DNA from: Prosapia bicincta
Taxonomy: Eukaryota > Arthropoda > Insecta > Hemiptera > Cercopidae
NCBI GenBank assembly: GCA_036971475.1
Contig: JBAIZL010000003.1
Location: forward strand, 112,121,570-112,185,569
Reading direction: 5' to 3'
DNA length: 64,000 nt
The translations under genes and the position numbers were made by a program. This document shows, in pieces, positions 46,322 to 57,600 of the stretch. Each line of letters starts with the position of its first letter. Position 1 is the first letter of the stretch. Below the pieces are notes generated by a model. That model saw only the letters and a program-made list of their open reading frames with translations, did not search any database and was not told where the DNA came from.

Positions 46322-46767
46322 CAGTGGGAAATAATACAATGGCATGTCGAACATGTGTTAGAACAATGACTAGTACCTGAATGCTGCTGTGTGAACAGAT
46401 TCTACAAACAGAAATCTATAACTCAGTGGAAATCTGCCACTGTGAGTTTGTAGTTCAAATACAACTTAACTCACAGTGGTATCTGCAAGATTTTCTTACC
46501 ATTCCTGGCTTTGGTGTTACCCAATTATAACCATGGCAATGTTTTATTCTGTGTGATAATAAACAGCCCCGATCAACACAAGTGTGAATGCTTTTAGTTT
46601 TATATTAGCTGATTCCATCTTCACATGAGCTACTAGTTTTGACTAAAACACTTGTAAATATTTTACAACTTGCCTACAGTAGCATTTACTTATATTTATT
46701 TAATCACTTAAACAATAGTTTATGACTATCCGAACTTTAAATTTTGTAAATTTGTTAAAACTTACTG

Positions 46768-46813
46768 AGACAGAACATATTCGATCGCTATATGGCGATC
46801 TTCATCAGTGTCT
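46768..46813 (-). ncRNA. Hammerhead-like motif, canonical core
   Basis: Stem I AGACA with UGUCU (five Watson-Crick pairs), core CUGAUGA plus extra A, stem II GAUCGC/GCGAUC (six Watson-Crick pairs), GAAU in place of GAAA, AUGU, UC. The inverted partner at 47073-47100 keeps GAAAACGTTC. Compared with 17471-17516, stem I and stem II differ yet still pair. Confidence 0.65.
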
Positions 46814-46871
46814 TCTGCTTGGAGATGTCGCGTCAAGTGGTGATGGTTTTAAAGGCAGGTTTTCGATAGTA

Positions 46872-47072
46872 TCAAAGAGTATGTGTGATTTGTATTGGGT
46901 TATGTTTGTTACTTTGTGTTTTTGTGTGTCTGTAAATTTCATATTGTTCTAGTGTGTTGAGATGTGGTCCTTTTTTGTTGATGTGTAGGATTTCTAAGTT
47001 ATGGTAAATGTGTGTGTATTTGTGTCCTTTTACTTTTATGTGATTGTAAACAGGACATAAATACACACACAT
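46872..47072 (-). pseudogene. PLE endonuclease C-terminal tail
   Basis: Reads VKGHKYTHIYHNLEILHINK, then GPHLNTLEQYEIYRHTK, matching the tail at 17200-17340. The GIY-YIG core itself is missing. Confidence 0.7.
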
Positions 47073-47214
47073 GTTGAAAACGTTCTGTCTCAGTAAGTTT
47101 TAACAAATTTACAAAATTTAAAGTTCGGATAGTCATAAACTATTATTTAAGTGATTAATTAAGATTCACCGAACGTAATGGACTACACAATTCAAAAATT
47201 CAATACTTATATTT

Positions 47215-47332
47215 GTTGACAACGGCCGTTTCAAGAGATGTGTCCCATTGTCAACTCAGACCATAACTTAACATTGTTACAATTTGAGTTGACAATTGGA
47301 CAGAAACATCTCCCGAAATGGCCATGCTCAAC
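47215..47332. ncRNA. Two inverted hammerhead-like motifs of the fourth PLE family
   Basis: 47215-47255 on the minus strand has stem I GUUGAC/GUCAAC, core UUGACAAU, stem II GGGA/UCUC, GAAA, CGGCCG, UU. 47288-47332 on the plus strand has UUGACAAU, an altered stem II, GAAA and UGGCCA. The CG-to-UA change at both ends of stem III is a paired change that keeps the palindrome. Confidence 0.55.
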
Positions 47333-47345
47333 AAATATAAGTAAG

Positions 47346-47970
47346 TGCTACTGTAGCAAAGTTGTAAAGTATTTACAAGTGTTTTTAGTTTTAATATGTT
47401 AAATGCATGGCTAATTAATGACAACTGTGCTACAGCCAAGTCAATACAAAATAACTGTATTACCTTAGTCTACACTAGCAAAAACTAGTTCACTTTATCT
47501 TACCTATAAACAAACAATAGCTGATAAGACTGAAGACCTTGTTTGTAGATTGGCTTTACTGCTAATCTAATCCTTCTTATATACAAAATAATTTATTTCC
47601 ATTCCAATACTTTGTGTTAAGACATGTTTTTAAATTCTTTTAAACACAGATAATTTAAATTTGAATCTGTTGTTATTTAGTACTGGCTTGAGATTGAGGA
47701 ATGCTGTTTTCAGAATCCATTTTCTTTTACAATGACCATTAAAGTAAAATGCAACTCGACTTGAGTTTATTCATATATTTAACATTTTAAAGTTAGGTAC
47801 TTCCAAAATTGGGGGTGTTTGGGTAGGGACAGGGGCTAAATTGTGGCAGAGGTCAAAAAGTGCAGTTTGAACCCTACAAAGATATATTGTACTGTGTAAA
47901 AGGTCAAGATAAAGTATTCATTCTTTCGATTCAATATGAATATAAAACTTTTATACAAAATTACTTTGTT
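47346..47970. other. Intergenic, no recognised feature
   Basis: AT-rich; nothing recognised. Confidence 0.35.
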
Positions 47971-47974
47971 AGTC

Positions 47975-48250
47975 TTGAGTTTTTTTTTAATGTCACTGTC
48001 ACTAAAGCCACAGTGTGAAAAGTGTTTGTTGAGAAATATCATTAGGTTAAAGGTTTTAGTGCGGTATATAAATTATATAAAAGGGAAATATGAATTGTTG
48101 AAAATAATAATAATATAGTAGCCTACACAAAATGACTTCAATATTTGAGTCCTAATGTAGAACAAAGCACTTAACCACTGGGAAACATGTTTGCTGAAAA
48201 ATATCATTAAGTCAGTGGTTTTAGTTTGATATGTAAGGTAGCCTATAAAA
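47975..48250 (-). repeat. Possible tRNA-like SINE fragments, two copies
   Basis: 47990-48060 and 48130-48245 share TGTTTG(T/C)TGA.AAATATCATTA.GT and GGTTTTAGT. The minus strand of the second has TGGTTAAGTGCTTTG, then GGACTCAAAT, resembling A and B boxes. Weak evidence. Confidence 0.3.
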
Positions 48251-48589
48251 AGAGTTTGTGTTTGCGAGAATGTCAATCACTCTCGGCTGATAAGGTGATT
48301 GCAGATGGTTACTTTGTATGGTATTATTCGAAAGTAAAACATGTAAGATATGATTAGGGTAAATCTATATTAGAGATCCTATTGTTTATGTTTGACTTTA
48401 AAACTATTAACGTTCAGATTTTGTCTTAAAGGACGTTTCACTTTACGATATCACAGGCTATTTTCTAGAAAATAAATTTCTTTAACTTTCTATCAAAGGG
48501 ACTAATGAACTACCAAATGAAATGTTTTCAGTTTGTAACAGTGTTGAAGCGTGCGATCCTCTATAAATGCGCCGATGGCTAACAAAAAT

Positions 48590-49640
48590 ATTTCAACTTG
48601 AATATTATTTATTTCTTAAGAAAATAACTCATAAGTTTAACAAAATCGATCATAATTCGACAATCCCGCGCCCACTACCACCACGGAATATTCCCCAAGT
48701 GTTAAACGTGAGAGGTCGCATCGATTAACGCTCGGCTCTTTCCGCGTTTTCTCGGCAGGTCGGGATCGGCCAAGTCTAGTAGCATCTAGAGGAAAAATAT
48801 CGAGAAATTATAGAAAATTTTTCCACGAAGTATTCCGCTTAGGTAAGGTTATTTGCAACACTCGGCAACTATGTCATTCGGACATCGGATGAGCATTCTG
48901 TCATTCAGTCACAATCTACTGAAAAAGAACTCTTGGAAAAACCATAGCTGGAAATACTTTTGTGATTCTGTGATCTGAAAGTTCGCTTTGGAAAATAGAA
49001 GAATCGAGTTTGTGTAAATAAAGTATATAGGTTACTTTAAACTCGTTTAATAATTTGTTTTTAAATCTAATTATAAAAATAAAAATTTCTAAAATTAAAT
49101 ATTGTTTACAGTGTAATTAAAACCTAAATTCAGTTAAACGCATATAACTAACATTCATTATTATGGAATAGCAGAATAATCATTGGAGTTTTTGTAATGT
49201 AATGAGGGATTATCGATCGACCGGCTCGTCCTCTGTGCCAGGTCTTAGCAACAAGGTTCTACAAACAGGTCCATGCAGACACTACATCAACACTAATATC
49301 CACACTGAGTAGACACGACTAAATACATCATAAGCACAGAGGGCAGCTGTCTCTCCTGTTCGTTCCATGAACACTACACCGGTGGATGAAGGGGGCACAT
49401 ACCGAGGGATGCAGCTTAGCCCCAACGGAACTACTAACTAGATCTCGCATGGTCATTTTAGTTTCAGGCAGAATAAGAAATGCGTGTCACCCACACCATA
49501 GCCTTACAAACAAGGTATTTGTAAGGTAATATCTCTCCTTATCCTATATTACAAGGTTAACCTTGCCCCCAGGGTTCCTGCAAGAGCTATCGCGAAATAT
49601 TTCATGTCAGGGACACTTGAGCGACGTACAGACCAAATCC
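48590..49640. other. GC-richer non-coding DNA upstream of the 240-bp array
   Basis: Base composition shifts noticeably toward G+C and CpG from about 48650. An exon-like end CTTAG|GTAAGG occurs at 48842, and an Inr-like TCATTCAGTC near 48902, but no frame or known motif supports a gene. Confidence 0.3.
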
Positions 49641-52284
49641 TAACCGAGCCGGGCCGGGTGAGGGGATGAGATGCGATGCCAAGCTGAACAAGATCTGCTA
49701 TGCGTTCGCACTGAAGCCGATTCCCACGAGTAGGTTTCCTAGCCTTGTGTGAGAGGTGCTAACTTCCTGTCAGTCTCAGTTGCAATGCAGAGCAATAATA
49801 ATGTCATCAACTTTGATGATGATGATGTTACGGGATAGTTCCTCACTTGACGAATGTGTGGGAGAAAGAAGGTGATACTGGACACACCAAAGCCGTGCCG
49901 GGCCGGGCGTGCGATGCCAAGCTGACCAAGATCTGCTATGCGTTCGCACTGAAGCCTATTCGCACGTAGTAGGTTTCCTAGCCTTGTAGTGAGAGGTGCT
50001 AGCTTCCTGTCAGTCTCAGTTGCAATGCAGTGCAATAATAATGTCATCAACTTTGATGATGATGATGTTACGGGATAGTACCTCACTTGATCAATGTGTG
50101 GGAGAAAGAAGGCGATACTGGGCACACCAAAGCCGTGACGGGCCGGGCGTGCGATCCCAAGCTGACCAAGATCTGCTATGCGTTCGCACTGAAGCCTATT
50201 CGCACGTAGTAGGTTTCCTAGCCTTGTAGTGAGAGGTGCTAGCTTCCTGTCAGTCTCAGTTGCAATGCAGTGCAATAATAATGTCATCAACTTTGATGAT
50301 GATGATGTTACGGGATAGTACCTCACTTGATGAATGTGTGGGAGAAAGAAGGTGATACTGGACACACCAAAGCCGTGCCGGGCCGGGCGTGCGATGCCAA
50401 GCTGACCAAGATCTGCTATGCGTTCGCACTGAAGCCTATTCGCACGTAGTAGGTTTCCTAGCCTTGTAGTGAGAGGTGCTAGCTTCCTGTCAGTCTCAGT
50501 TGCAATGCAGTGCAATAATAATGTCATCAACTTTGATGATGATGATGTTACGGGATAGTACCTCACTTGATGAATGTGTGGGAGAAAGAAGGTGATACTG
50601 GACACACCAAAGCCGTGCCGGGCCGGGCGTGCGATGCCAAGCTGACCAAGATCTGCTATGCGTTCGCACTGAAGCCTATTCGCACTTAGTAGGTTTCCTA
50701 GCCTTGTAGTGAGAGGTGCTAACTTCCTGTCAGTCTCAGTTGCAATGCAGTGCAATAATAATGTCATCAACTTTGATGAGGATGATGTTACGGGATAGTA
50801 CCTCACTTGATGAATGTGTGGGAGAAAGAAGGTGATACTGGACACACCAAAGCCGTGCCGGGCCGGACGTGCGATCCCAAGCTGACCAAGATCTGCTATG
50901 CGTTCGCACTGAAGCCTATTCGCACTTAGTAGGTTTCCTAGCCTTGTAGTGAGAGGTGCTAACTTCCTGTCAGTCTCAGTTGCAATGCAGTGCAATAATA
51001 ATGTCATCAACTTTGATGAGGATGATGTTACGGGATAGTACCTCACTTGATGAATGTGTGGGAGAAAGAAGGTGATACTGGACACACCAAAGCCGTGCCG
51101 GGCCGGACGTGCGATCCCAAGCTGACCAAGATCTGCTATGTGTTCGCACTGAAGCCTATTCGCACTTAGTAGGTTTCCTAGCCTTGTAGTGAGAGGTGCT
51201 AACTTCCTGTCAGTCTCAGTTGCAATGCAGAGCAATAATAATGTCATCAACTTTGATGATGATGATGTTACGGGATAGTACCTCACTTGATCAATGTGTG
51301 GGAGAAAGAAGGCGATACTGGGCACACCAAAGCCGTGACGGGCCGGGCGTGCGATCCCAAGCTGACCAAGATCTGCTATGCGTTCGCACTGAAGCCTATT
51401 CGCACGTAGTAGGTTTCCTAGCCTTGTAGTGAGAGGTGCTAGCTTCCTGTCAGTCTCAGTTGCAATGCAGTGCAATAATAATGTCATCAACTTTGATGAT
51501 GATGATGTTACGGGATAGTACCTCACTTGATCAATGTGTGGGAGAAAGAAGGCGATACTGGGCACACCAAAGCCGTGACGGGCCGGGCGTGCGATCCCAA
51601 GCTGGCCAAGATCTGCTATGCGTTCGCACTGAAGCCTATTCGCACGTAGTAGGTTTCCTAGCCTTGTAGTGAGAGGTGCTAGCTTCCTGTCAGTCTCAGT
51701 TGCAATGCAGTGCAATAATAATGTCATCAACTTTGATGATGATGATGTTACGGGATAGTACCTCACTTGATGAATGTGTGGGAGAAAGAAGGTGATACTG
51801 GACACACCAAAGCCGTGCCGGGCCGGGCGTGCGATGCCAAGCTGACCAAGATCTGCTATGCGTTCGCACTGAAGCCTATTCGCACGTAGTAGGTTTCCTA
51901 GCCTTGTAGTGAGAGGTGCTAGCTTCCTGTCAGTCTCAGTTGCAATGCAGTGCAATAATAATGTCATCAACTTTGATGATGATGATGTTACGGGATAGTA
52001 CCTCACTTGATGAATGTGTGGGAGAAAGAAGGTGATACTGGACACACCAAAGCCGTGCCGGGCCGGGCGTGCGATGCCAAGCTGACCAAGATCTGCTATG
52101 CGTTCGCACTGAAGCCTATTCGCACGTAGTAGGTTTCCTAGCCTTGTAGTGAGAGGTGCTAACTTCCTGTCAGTCTCAGTTGCAATGCAGTGCAATAATA
52201 ATGTCATCTACTTTGATGATGATGTTATGGGATAGTACCTCACTTGATGAATGTGTGGGAGAAAGAAGGCGATACTGGACACAC
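49640..52284. repeat. Satellite-like array of a 240-bp unit, about 11 copies
   Basis: The unit contains GCCTTGTAGTGAGAGGTGCT, CATCAACTTTGATGATGATG, GTGTGGGAGAAAGAAGG and CCAAGATCTGCTATGCGTTC. Whole units start at about 49741, 49981, 50221 and so on every 240 bp up to 52141 (partial). Units fall into at least three sequence types by linked differences (for example GGCGATACTGGGC versus GGTGATACTGGAC versus GAGGATGATG with CGGACG), in the order B, A, B, B, C, C, A, A, B, B. GC-rich and CpG-rich compared with the window. Copies are only a few percent apart, so the array is young or homogenised. Confidence 0.95.
49739..52207 (-). CDS. 822-codon open frame through the 240-bp array (coding status unproven)
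   Basis: Because the unit is exactly 80 codons long, one minus-strand frame stays open, giving a repeat that begins MTLLLHCIATETDRKLAPLT and continues ARPARHGFGVSSITFFLPHI and VTSSSSKL. No known domain, no signal peptide (a hydrophobic start recurs every 80 residues), and the frame runs exactly to the array edges. Of the variable sites I could translate, about half are synonymous, slightly more than chance would give, but the number is too small to weigh. Most likely a fortuitous frame in satellite DNA. Confidence 0.15.
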   Translation of the reverse strand: MTLLLHCIATETDRKLAPLTTRLGNLLRANRLQCERIADLGQLGIARPARHGFGVSSITFFLPHIHQVRYYPVTSSSSKLMTLLLHCIATETDRKLAPLTTRLGNLLRANRLQCERIADLGQLGIARPARHGFGVSSITFFLPHIHQVRYYPVTSSSSKLMTLLLHCIATETDRKLAPLTTRLGNLLRANRLQCERIADLGQLGIARPARHGFGVPSIAFFLPHIDQVRYYPVTSSSSKLMTLLLHCIATETDRKLAPLTTRLGNLLRANRLQCERIADLGQLGIARPARHGFGVPSIAFFLPHIDQVRYYPVTSSSSKLMTLLLLCIATETDRKLAPLTTRLGNLLSANRLQCEHIADLGQLGIARPARHGFGVSSITFFLPHIHQVRYYPVTSSSSKLMTLLLHCIATETDRKLAPLTTRLGNLLSANRLQCERIADLGQLGIARPARHGFGVSSITFFLPHIHQVRYYPVTSSSSKLMTLLLHCIATETDRKLAPLTTRLGNLLSANRLQCERIADLGQLGIARPARHGFGVSSITFFLPHIHQVRYYPVTSSSSKLMTLLLHCIATETDRKLAPLTTRLGNLLRANRLQCERIADLGQLGIARPARHGFGVSSITFFLPHIHQVRYYPVTSSSSKLMTLLLHCIATETDRKLAPLTTRLGNLLRANRLQCERIADLGQLGIARPARHGFGVPSIAFFLPHIDQVRYYPVTSSSSKLMTLLLHCIATETDRKLAPLTTRLGNLLRANRLQCERIADLGQLGIARPARHGFGVSSITFFLPHIRQVRNYPVTSSSSKLMTLLLLCIATETDRKLAPLTQG

Positions 52285-54050
52285 AATATCAATAAAAATC
52301 ACGTGACTAGGGGACAGTTCGTAACTCTATACGAGAAACTACGAATTTTTAATTCACTCCGAAAGCTATCCCTCAAATGTTTTCATTGTTCTTTACTACA
52401 ATATCTGAATTCTATGCTACAAGAAACGAAAAATAATATTGCTAACAACTGCATTATTGTGGATATTAGAGTGTTAAAAACTAAATTACATTTTTTTGAG
52501 CGGCACATTTGTTAGATTTATCCCACAGCGGAGGTCTTTCTTGAATCGAACTAATTCATATTTCAGAAGTAATGTCAATAATATTAAGTCAATAGTGATA
52601 GTAACAGTAATAGTCATCAGTAAGTAATGTCAATACTTATTATAATATTATATTTGAATTAACAAAATATAAAGAACAAAAAGAACTTGATACAATAAAG
52701 AAACAATATAGCCTAATGCGTAATGTTTCTTAACTCACTAGGCTAGAACACTGAAATAGACAGAATGAAGACAGAAAACGCTTGAATTGGGGGAAGACAG
52801 GACTGCACATCGCTCGGCACGGCCTGGCGTTGTATTTGAAAACTCCCATATAAACACTGCATACTTAGTGACCATGCGATTATCGCCCGGTCCGGCTTTG
52901 GTGTGAAACCCCACTTACCGTACAGTTTCACTATCTCCTGATTCTCCATGGAGAGAGCTTCATCAGCTTGGTACATGGACAACCTGAATCCTTCACGTGC
53001 TTTAGGTGTACTAACCGCTCGCGCTCGTTAGACGGAGGCAGCTAGCCAGAGGATGTCTGTCACGAGGTCTGGGATGATTCTGGGGTCCAGACCCAGGTAA
53101 AAAAAATAAGGTTTGTACTCCTTACCAATAATGAAAAAAATTAAAAGAATAACAGTGAAGTGGTCACTTGAGTAGTTCAAATTTGAATTCCATGACATCC
53201 AAGTTGAATTTGAATGACATGTAAGTTTGCACAGATAGGAAATTTACGTTAGCAAAACTCCATTAGGGCATATCGCAAAATTCCTATCGAACCTACTCAT
53301 TAGTAGGCCCTATAATAGTTTTAACTGGACAAAATAGACAAAAAACGTTATAGAAAATTATTTCAAATTGTACCTAATATAAGTTTTAATCAATTTCAAC
53401 TCGAGCTAGAATTATTTTTCGTTACATAACCTTTTTTTATACTCATATTTCATTAACTAATTCATTGTTGGTTATAGCATATTGATTAGGGTAGATTTAA
53501 ACATAGAGTAATATTTGGTATTATGCTATTTATTTTTACTAGAGATAAAGCCAAATTTTAAATAAATTAGTTAGTTCATAGCTAAAATTAAAATTATAAC
53601 ATCTAAAAAATTTAAAATTAAAATCGAATTGAATTGGAAAATTTTAATCTAATTAGACCCCAATTAAATTTTTTAGTTCAGAACTAATTAATTTTTAAAG
53701 TATTGAATAGCCTAATAGCCTTTATCGTTTCTCACAGCATGTATAATTTAGCAATTTTCAGGTCAAAACAAAAGTAATAAAAAGAACTTATTAACTTTCG
53801 AAACCTGAGAAGATAATACATTCTGAATATATCATGAAAAAGTATTTAAAATAGTTAAACCTCCTTCAAGCTTTTATTAACATTATCGGAAGCTATACAA
53901 AAGAAGTCCGAATTTTGATGAACGTTTTGATAATATTGGATAACCTCCCCTCCATTCCTTGAGCAATGTGGACGCCCCTGTCCCGGACGGACATGCGCAA
54001 TGATTCCCGTATTGGCATTAGTTACTGTCAGGCTTCTGAGAAAACAGTCG
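52285..54050. other. Intergenic; mostly unrecognised
   Basis: 52285-52750 and 53100-53950 are AT-rich with nothing recognised. 52750-53100 is GC-richer and contains a short open frame on the minus strand (52743-52982) without known domains, and an ATG-led exon-like segment on the plus strand ending CCCAG|GTAAAA (53053-53096). Neither is supported by homology. Confidence 0.3.
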
Positions 54051-54056
54051 CTGATT

Positions 54057-54065
54057 TATATAAAG
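54057..54065 (+). promoter_or_regulatory. Candidate TATA box of an unseen downstream gene
   Basis: TATATAAAG, preceded by moderately GC-rich DNA and followed about 30 nt later by GCCGAGTTGTTTG, where transcription could begin. A splice donor AAAAG|GTAAGC at 54247 would end a non-coding first exon of about 160 nt. Positional inference only. Confidence 0.3.
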
Positions 54066-54087
54066 TTCGAAAGACCGTAACCGCCGA

Positions 54088-54246
54088 GTTGTTTGTTGTT
54101 GTTTAAAACATATTACTTTATAACAATTATTTGAGTGTAATGTTAGTTTATTAGTGTTACAGTTTGCGTGGTAAAATGTAAGTGGTAGTGCGTGAGTGTA
54201 TTGATTTGTGTAAGTTGTCGGAGCTTGAGGGCTGGTGATTGAAAAG
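54088..54246 (+). other. Candidate non-coding first exon
   Basis: Lies between the putative TATA box and the donor at 54247. No long open frame. The next exon would have to be downstream of 54300, possibly outside the window, and no acceptor with coding sequence is recognised between here and 64000. Confidence 0.25.
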
Positions 54247-54634
54247 GTAAGCAATTCACGGTAGTTGAATAGAATCACACCAATTAGCCCTATGTCGATT
54301 GTTGATTTAATTTGTCTTTCGCTTGTAATTTAATGGAAACGTGACAATTTAATGCTATGTCTTTCTGTCAGTTTTATGAAAACAAAAACGTATTCTTAAA
54401 ATTAAGATAAGCATACAGAATTTCTTAAAGGAAAATAACCCGAAACTATTAAGTAAAAACTAAAATATTTCGGTGTTGCATTGAATTTTTTTGTCATAAT
54501 TATTAAAGCCTATTATAGTATTTTAGACAGGTCGAACATTATTAGTTTATGTAAAATAAGTATTTGCATCGCCTACAATAGGTATCCATACATAGGTCTT
54601 TGTAGCCTTCTCCGGTTTTTTCAGATACTGTAGG

Positions 54635-54696
<62 letters not shown>

Positions 54697-57600
54697 GCCT
54701 ATTAATAAATGAACGTAAAACACATTCGAATAAAAGAAAAGTTATATGTCTAAATGTCGTAGACCAGAAATATACTACTAGGTTAAAATTTGAAAATTAA
54801 AAACATAAGCTACTAATACAAACACAACTCAGCATACATAGGGTTATGGCGAAGTGAAATTTTTTTACAATGTAGCTACATTACAAATAACTATAAAATA
54901 GCGTGTTTGGATAGGAAAAAATTATAACTTTTCTAAATTAAACTCAAGTAAGGGCACAAGGTAGTCTCCATTTCCTCTGTCATTTACTTAAGAAAATGTA
55001 GGCAAGTTTTACGTAGGCCTACTACACTACTGTAAAGCTACAAAATATTCGGCTAGGATAGGTTTTGTAGTATAGTGTTTCGTATAGGGTTTTGTAAAGT
55101 GTGTGTGTGTACGTGTGTTATGTTTTAATATGCAATCAGCTTCATTTTGTAAACCGGTTATTTTGTTTGTTCCCTAAATACTGAATACTATAGGCTACAC
55201 TTATATAATGTAATAACTTATTGTTATAGTATAAAATAGTGATTTTTTTTACAAAGAAACATAAAGTTCCGCCTACAAAGTTTTACATCTGTTTGTAACC
55301 TTAAATTATGTTTGTGTGTTTCAGTTTTTAATAACTATTTTTTGGAATGTAACATTTACGAGTGTAATACATTTCCACTTGTTTAAAATATATTTATAGA
55401 TTCAACAATGTATTTTCACATTTGTACATCTGGAAAGTCGTAGGGGGTTAAGAATTATGTCTATAATATATCCTAGGTTACAACTATCCCAAATATATCA
55501 CACACAAAAAGTCATTTTAAATGTGGTAAACCATAAACAGTTTTTAAAATATGAAAACATAATCTCAATTTACAAACGCACACAAAATTATACAACCTCA
55601 AAGTATTTTTAATAAAAAAGGAGCATTATGGACCTATTAAGCCTATACTACATTATGACCGTAATATTACAGTATAGGTTAAGTTTGGCTACCAATAAAA
55701 CAAAATTTACTAACATAAGCTGATCGAGTTCTTCTTAACGTAAGGGAAATGGAGGCCTCTAGTTCAATTCAACAATCGATTGTTTACACAGGAAACTTAA
55801 TTTTTGTCTTTTTTTAAAACCTACAACCTATTCCAGCCGGATATTTTCTAGCTATATTTTAATATAGTTATAACAAATGTATTATAACACAGTGCGGTAA
55901 TCCTCCATTATCAAATACTTGATAATGGATGTATTTGTAGAATTAAGTTAATATTTGTGGCGATAATTAATGTAAGTATTAACCAATATTTAAGGTTTGT
56001 AAGATTTAATTGACTTTTATTGTTGAGAATGTACTTCTTAAAAACACACGAAAAAATAGTTTGTCCATTGGGTAATACTGAAATGTTTATCGCCTTATTT
56101 TATTATTCTTTTGTGTTCATTTATCTGCTAGCCTCACTAGTGAGATAATTTTTATCAGAACTAATCCCCACGAATCTCTTTATTGTGAGTAGACAGAAAA
56201 TGAGGCTAAATGTCAATGTAAGAATAAAAAATGAATAGGCCACAATTTTTACAAATATCACCACTTTGATTTCAAAGGATAGCCTACTGTGTTAAGAACA
56301 TTGTAAAATTATTATAAGTGTCGTTATTATTATTTTAATTATTATTATTATAACCTAAACTAACCTAACCTACAACATATTGTAAAGCCTACTTAATAGA
56401 GTGCTTGAAATTTGTGTATAAAGGACTGGAAAATGCACACAAACATTTGTGTGCGAGGAATACTTTCTACAAGGTAACTCTTAATACTTACTGAGTTCTC
56501 TTTTTTTTAAATTTGACAGACTCAGTTTGTAAATGCTTACTAAAGGAGGCACTGATGACAAAACTCACAAGCCAGATAAACAAATATTATAATTAGAAAC
56601 AATCGTGAAAATTTGGCATGATCAGCAATAAAAGAAACAAATATCAAAGTTTTGATCAAAGTTAATTGAATTTTAGCAGAGTTAAATAATATTTTCTTTC
56701 CTTTAAACTGGACTCATAGAAAATTTTATGTAGTGTATCTGGTACAAATGACAGACGTTCTATATTTTAACCTTCAAATTGACTATAAATATTACTGTTC
56801 CAAGAATATTTTAGATAGGCTTGTAGGTTTTATGTTAAGAATTAATATGCAATGAAAAAACAAAACACAATAATTTGTAGGCCTATTTGGGCAAGTTATA
56901 AAAACTGATTTAAATATTTAAATAAAATTACTATAATAAAACCACTGTATTGCCAGTGCTGTATTAATGATATTTAGTGTCTACATTCAAGCGAAAATTT
57001 AAAAAAAATATTGTTTTGTGTTATACAGTTTAGTTTGGGTAATTGGTAAAATATATGGCACCATCTAGATTTGTTACTTCGAAATACATTTCAAAGAAAA
57101 ACTTATTATAAATGACGCAAACCAGAAATAGTGGTTATAATTTGAAAAAAATACAATCATAACCTACATTTACAAACACATCTTACATGGAGCTCATTAC
57201 ATCTAGCTCATTTTAAAACTTAATTTTTGCTCCAACCAAACTTTCCTTACCGGATACTATAATAGTGTTCCGTTTCATAAAGAAACATTGAATGCGTTTG
57301 TAAATTTAGATGTAATTTGTATTTTTGTTCAACTTTTAAACACTATTTATGTTTTTTACATTTATAACTATTCAGAATGTAACTTTAAGTTCCTTGCAGC
57401 TAGTAGACCTCAAACAGATCGGAGATTTGTATACTGTATACAATTACCACCTGCGTAACATAGAGGTCTTGTGAAGATTTTTTTAAATTCACATGATTTG
57501 ATATAATCAGCGTTCCTTGAAAAAATATTTTAATATAAGCAAAATCGCCACAATCTTTGTGACAGAAGTACTGAGCGTTATTGGGACGTTGCACATAAAA

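Larger units (their letters stand above)
46600..47345. mobile_element. Nested PLE terminal structures
   Basis: The outer pair belongs to the fourth family: 46610-46692 reversed, 47205-47275 reversed and 47283-47400 forward. Inside lies a copy related to 17060-17516: inverted termini 46697-46775 and 47081-47160 (ACTTACTGAGACAGAAC and reverse), with minus-strand endonuclease tail 46872-47072. It shows PLEs inserting into PLE ends. Confidence 0.7.

Noticed and set aside
49996..51669. Four plus-strand 77-codon frames in the array
   Set aside because: Repeats of one chance frame in each satellite unit, antisense to the longer open frame.
49640..52284. Ribosomal DNA spacer subrepeats
   Set aside because: The 240-bp period recalls Drosophila spacer repeats, but no rRNA sequence is nearby and no similarity can be shown.
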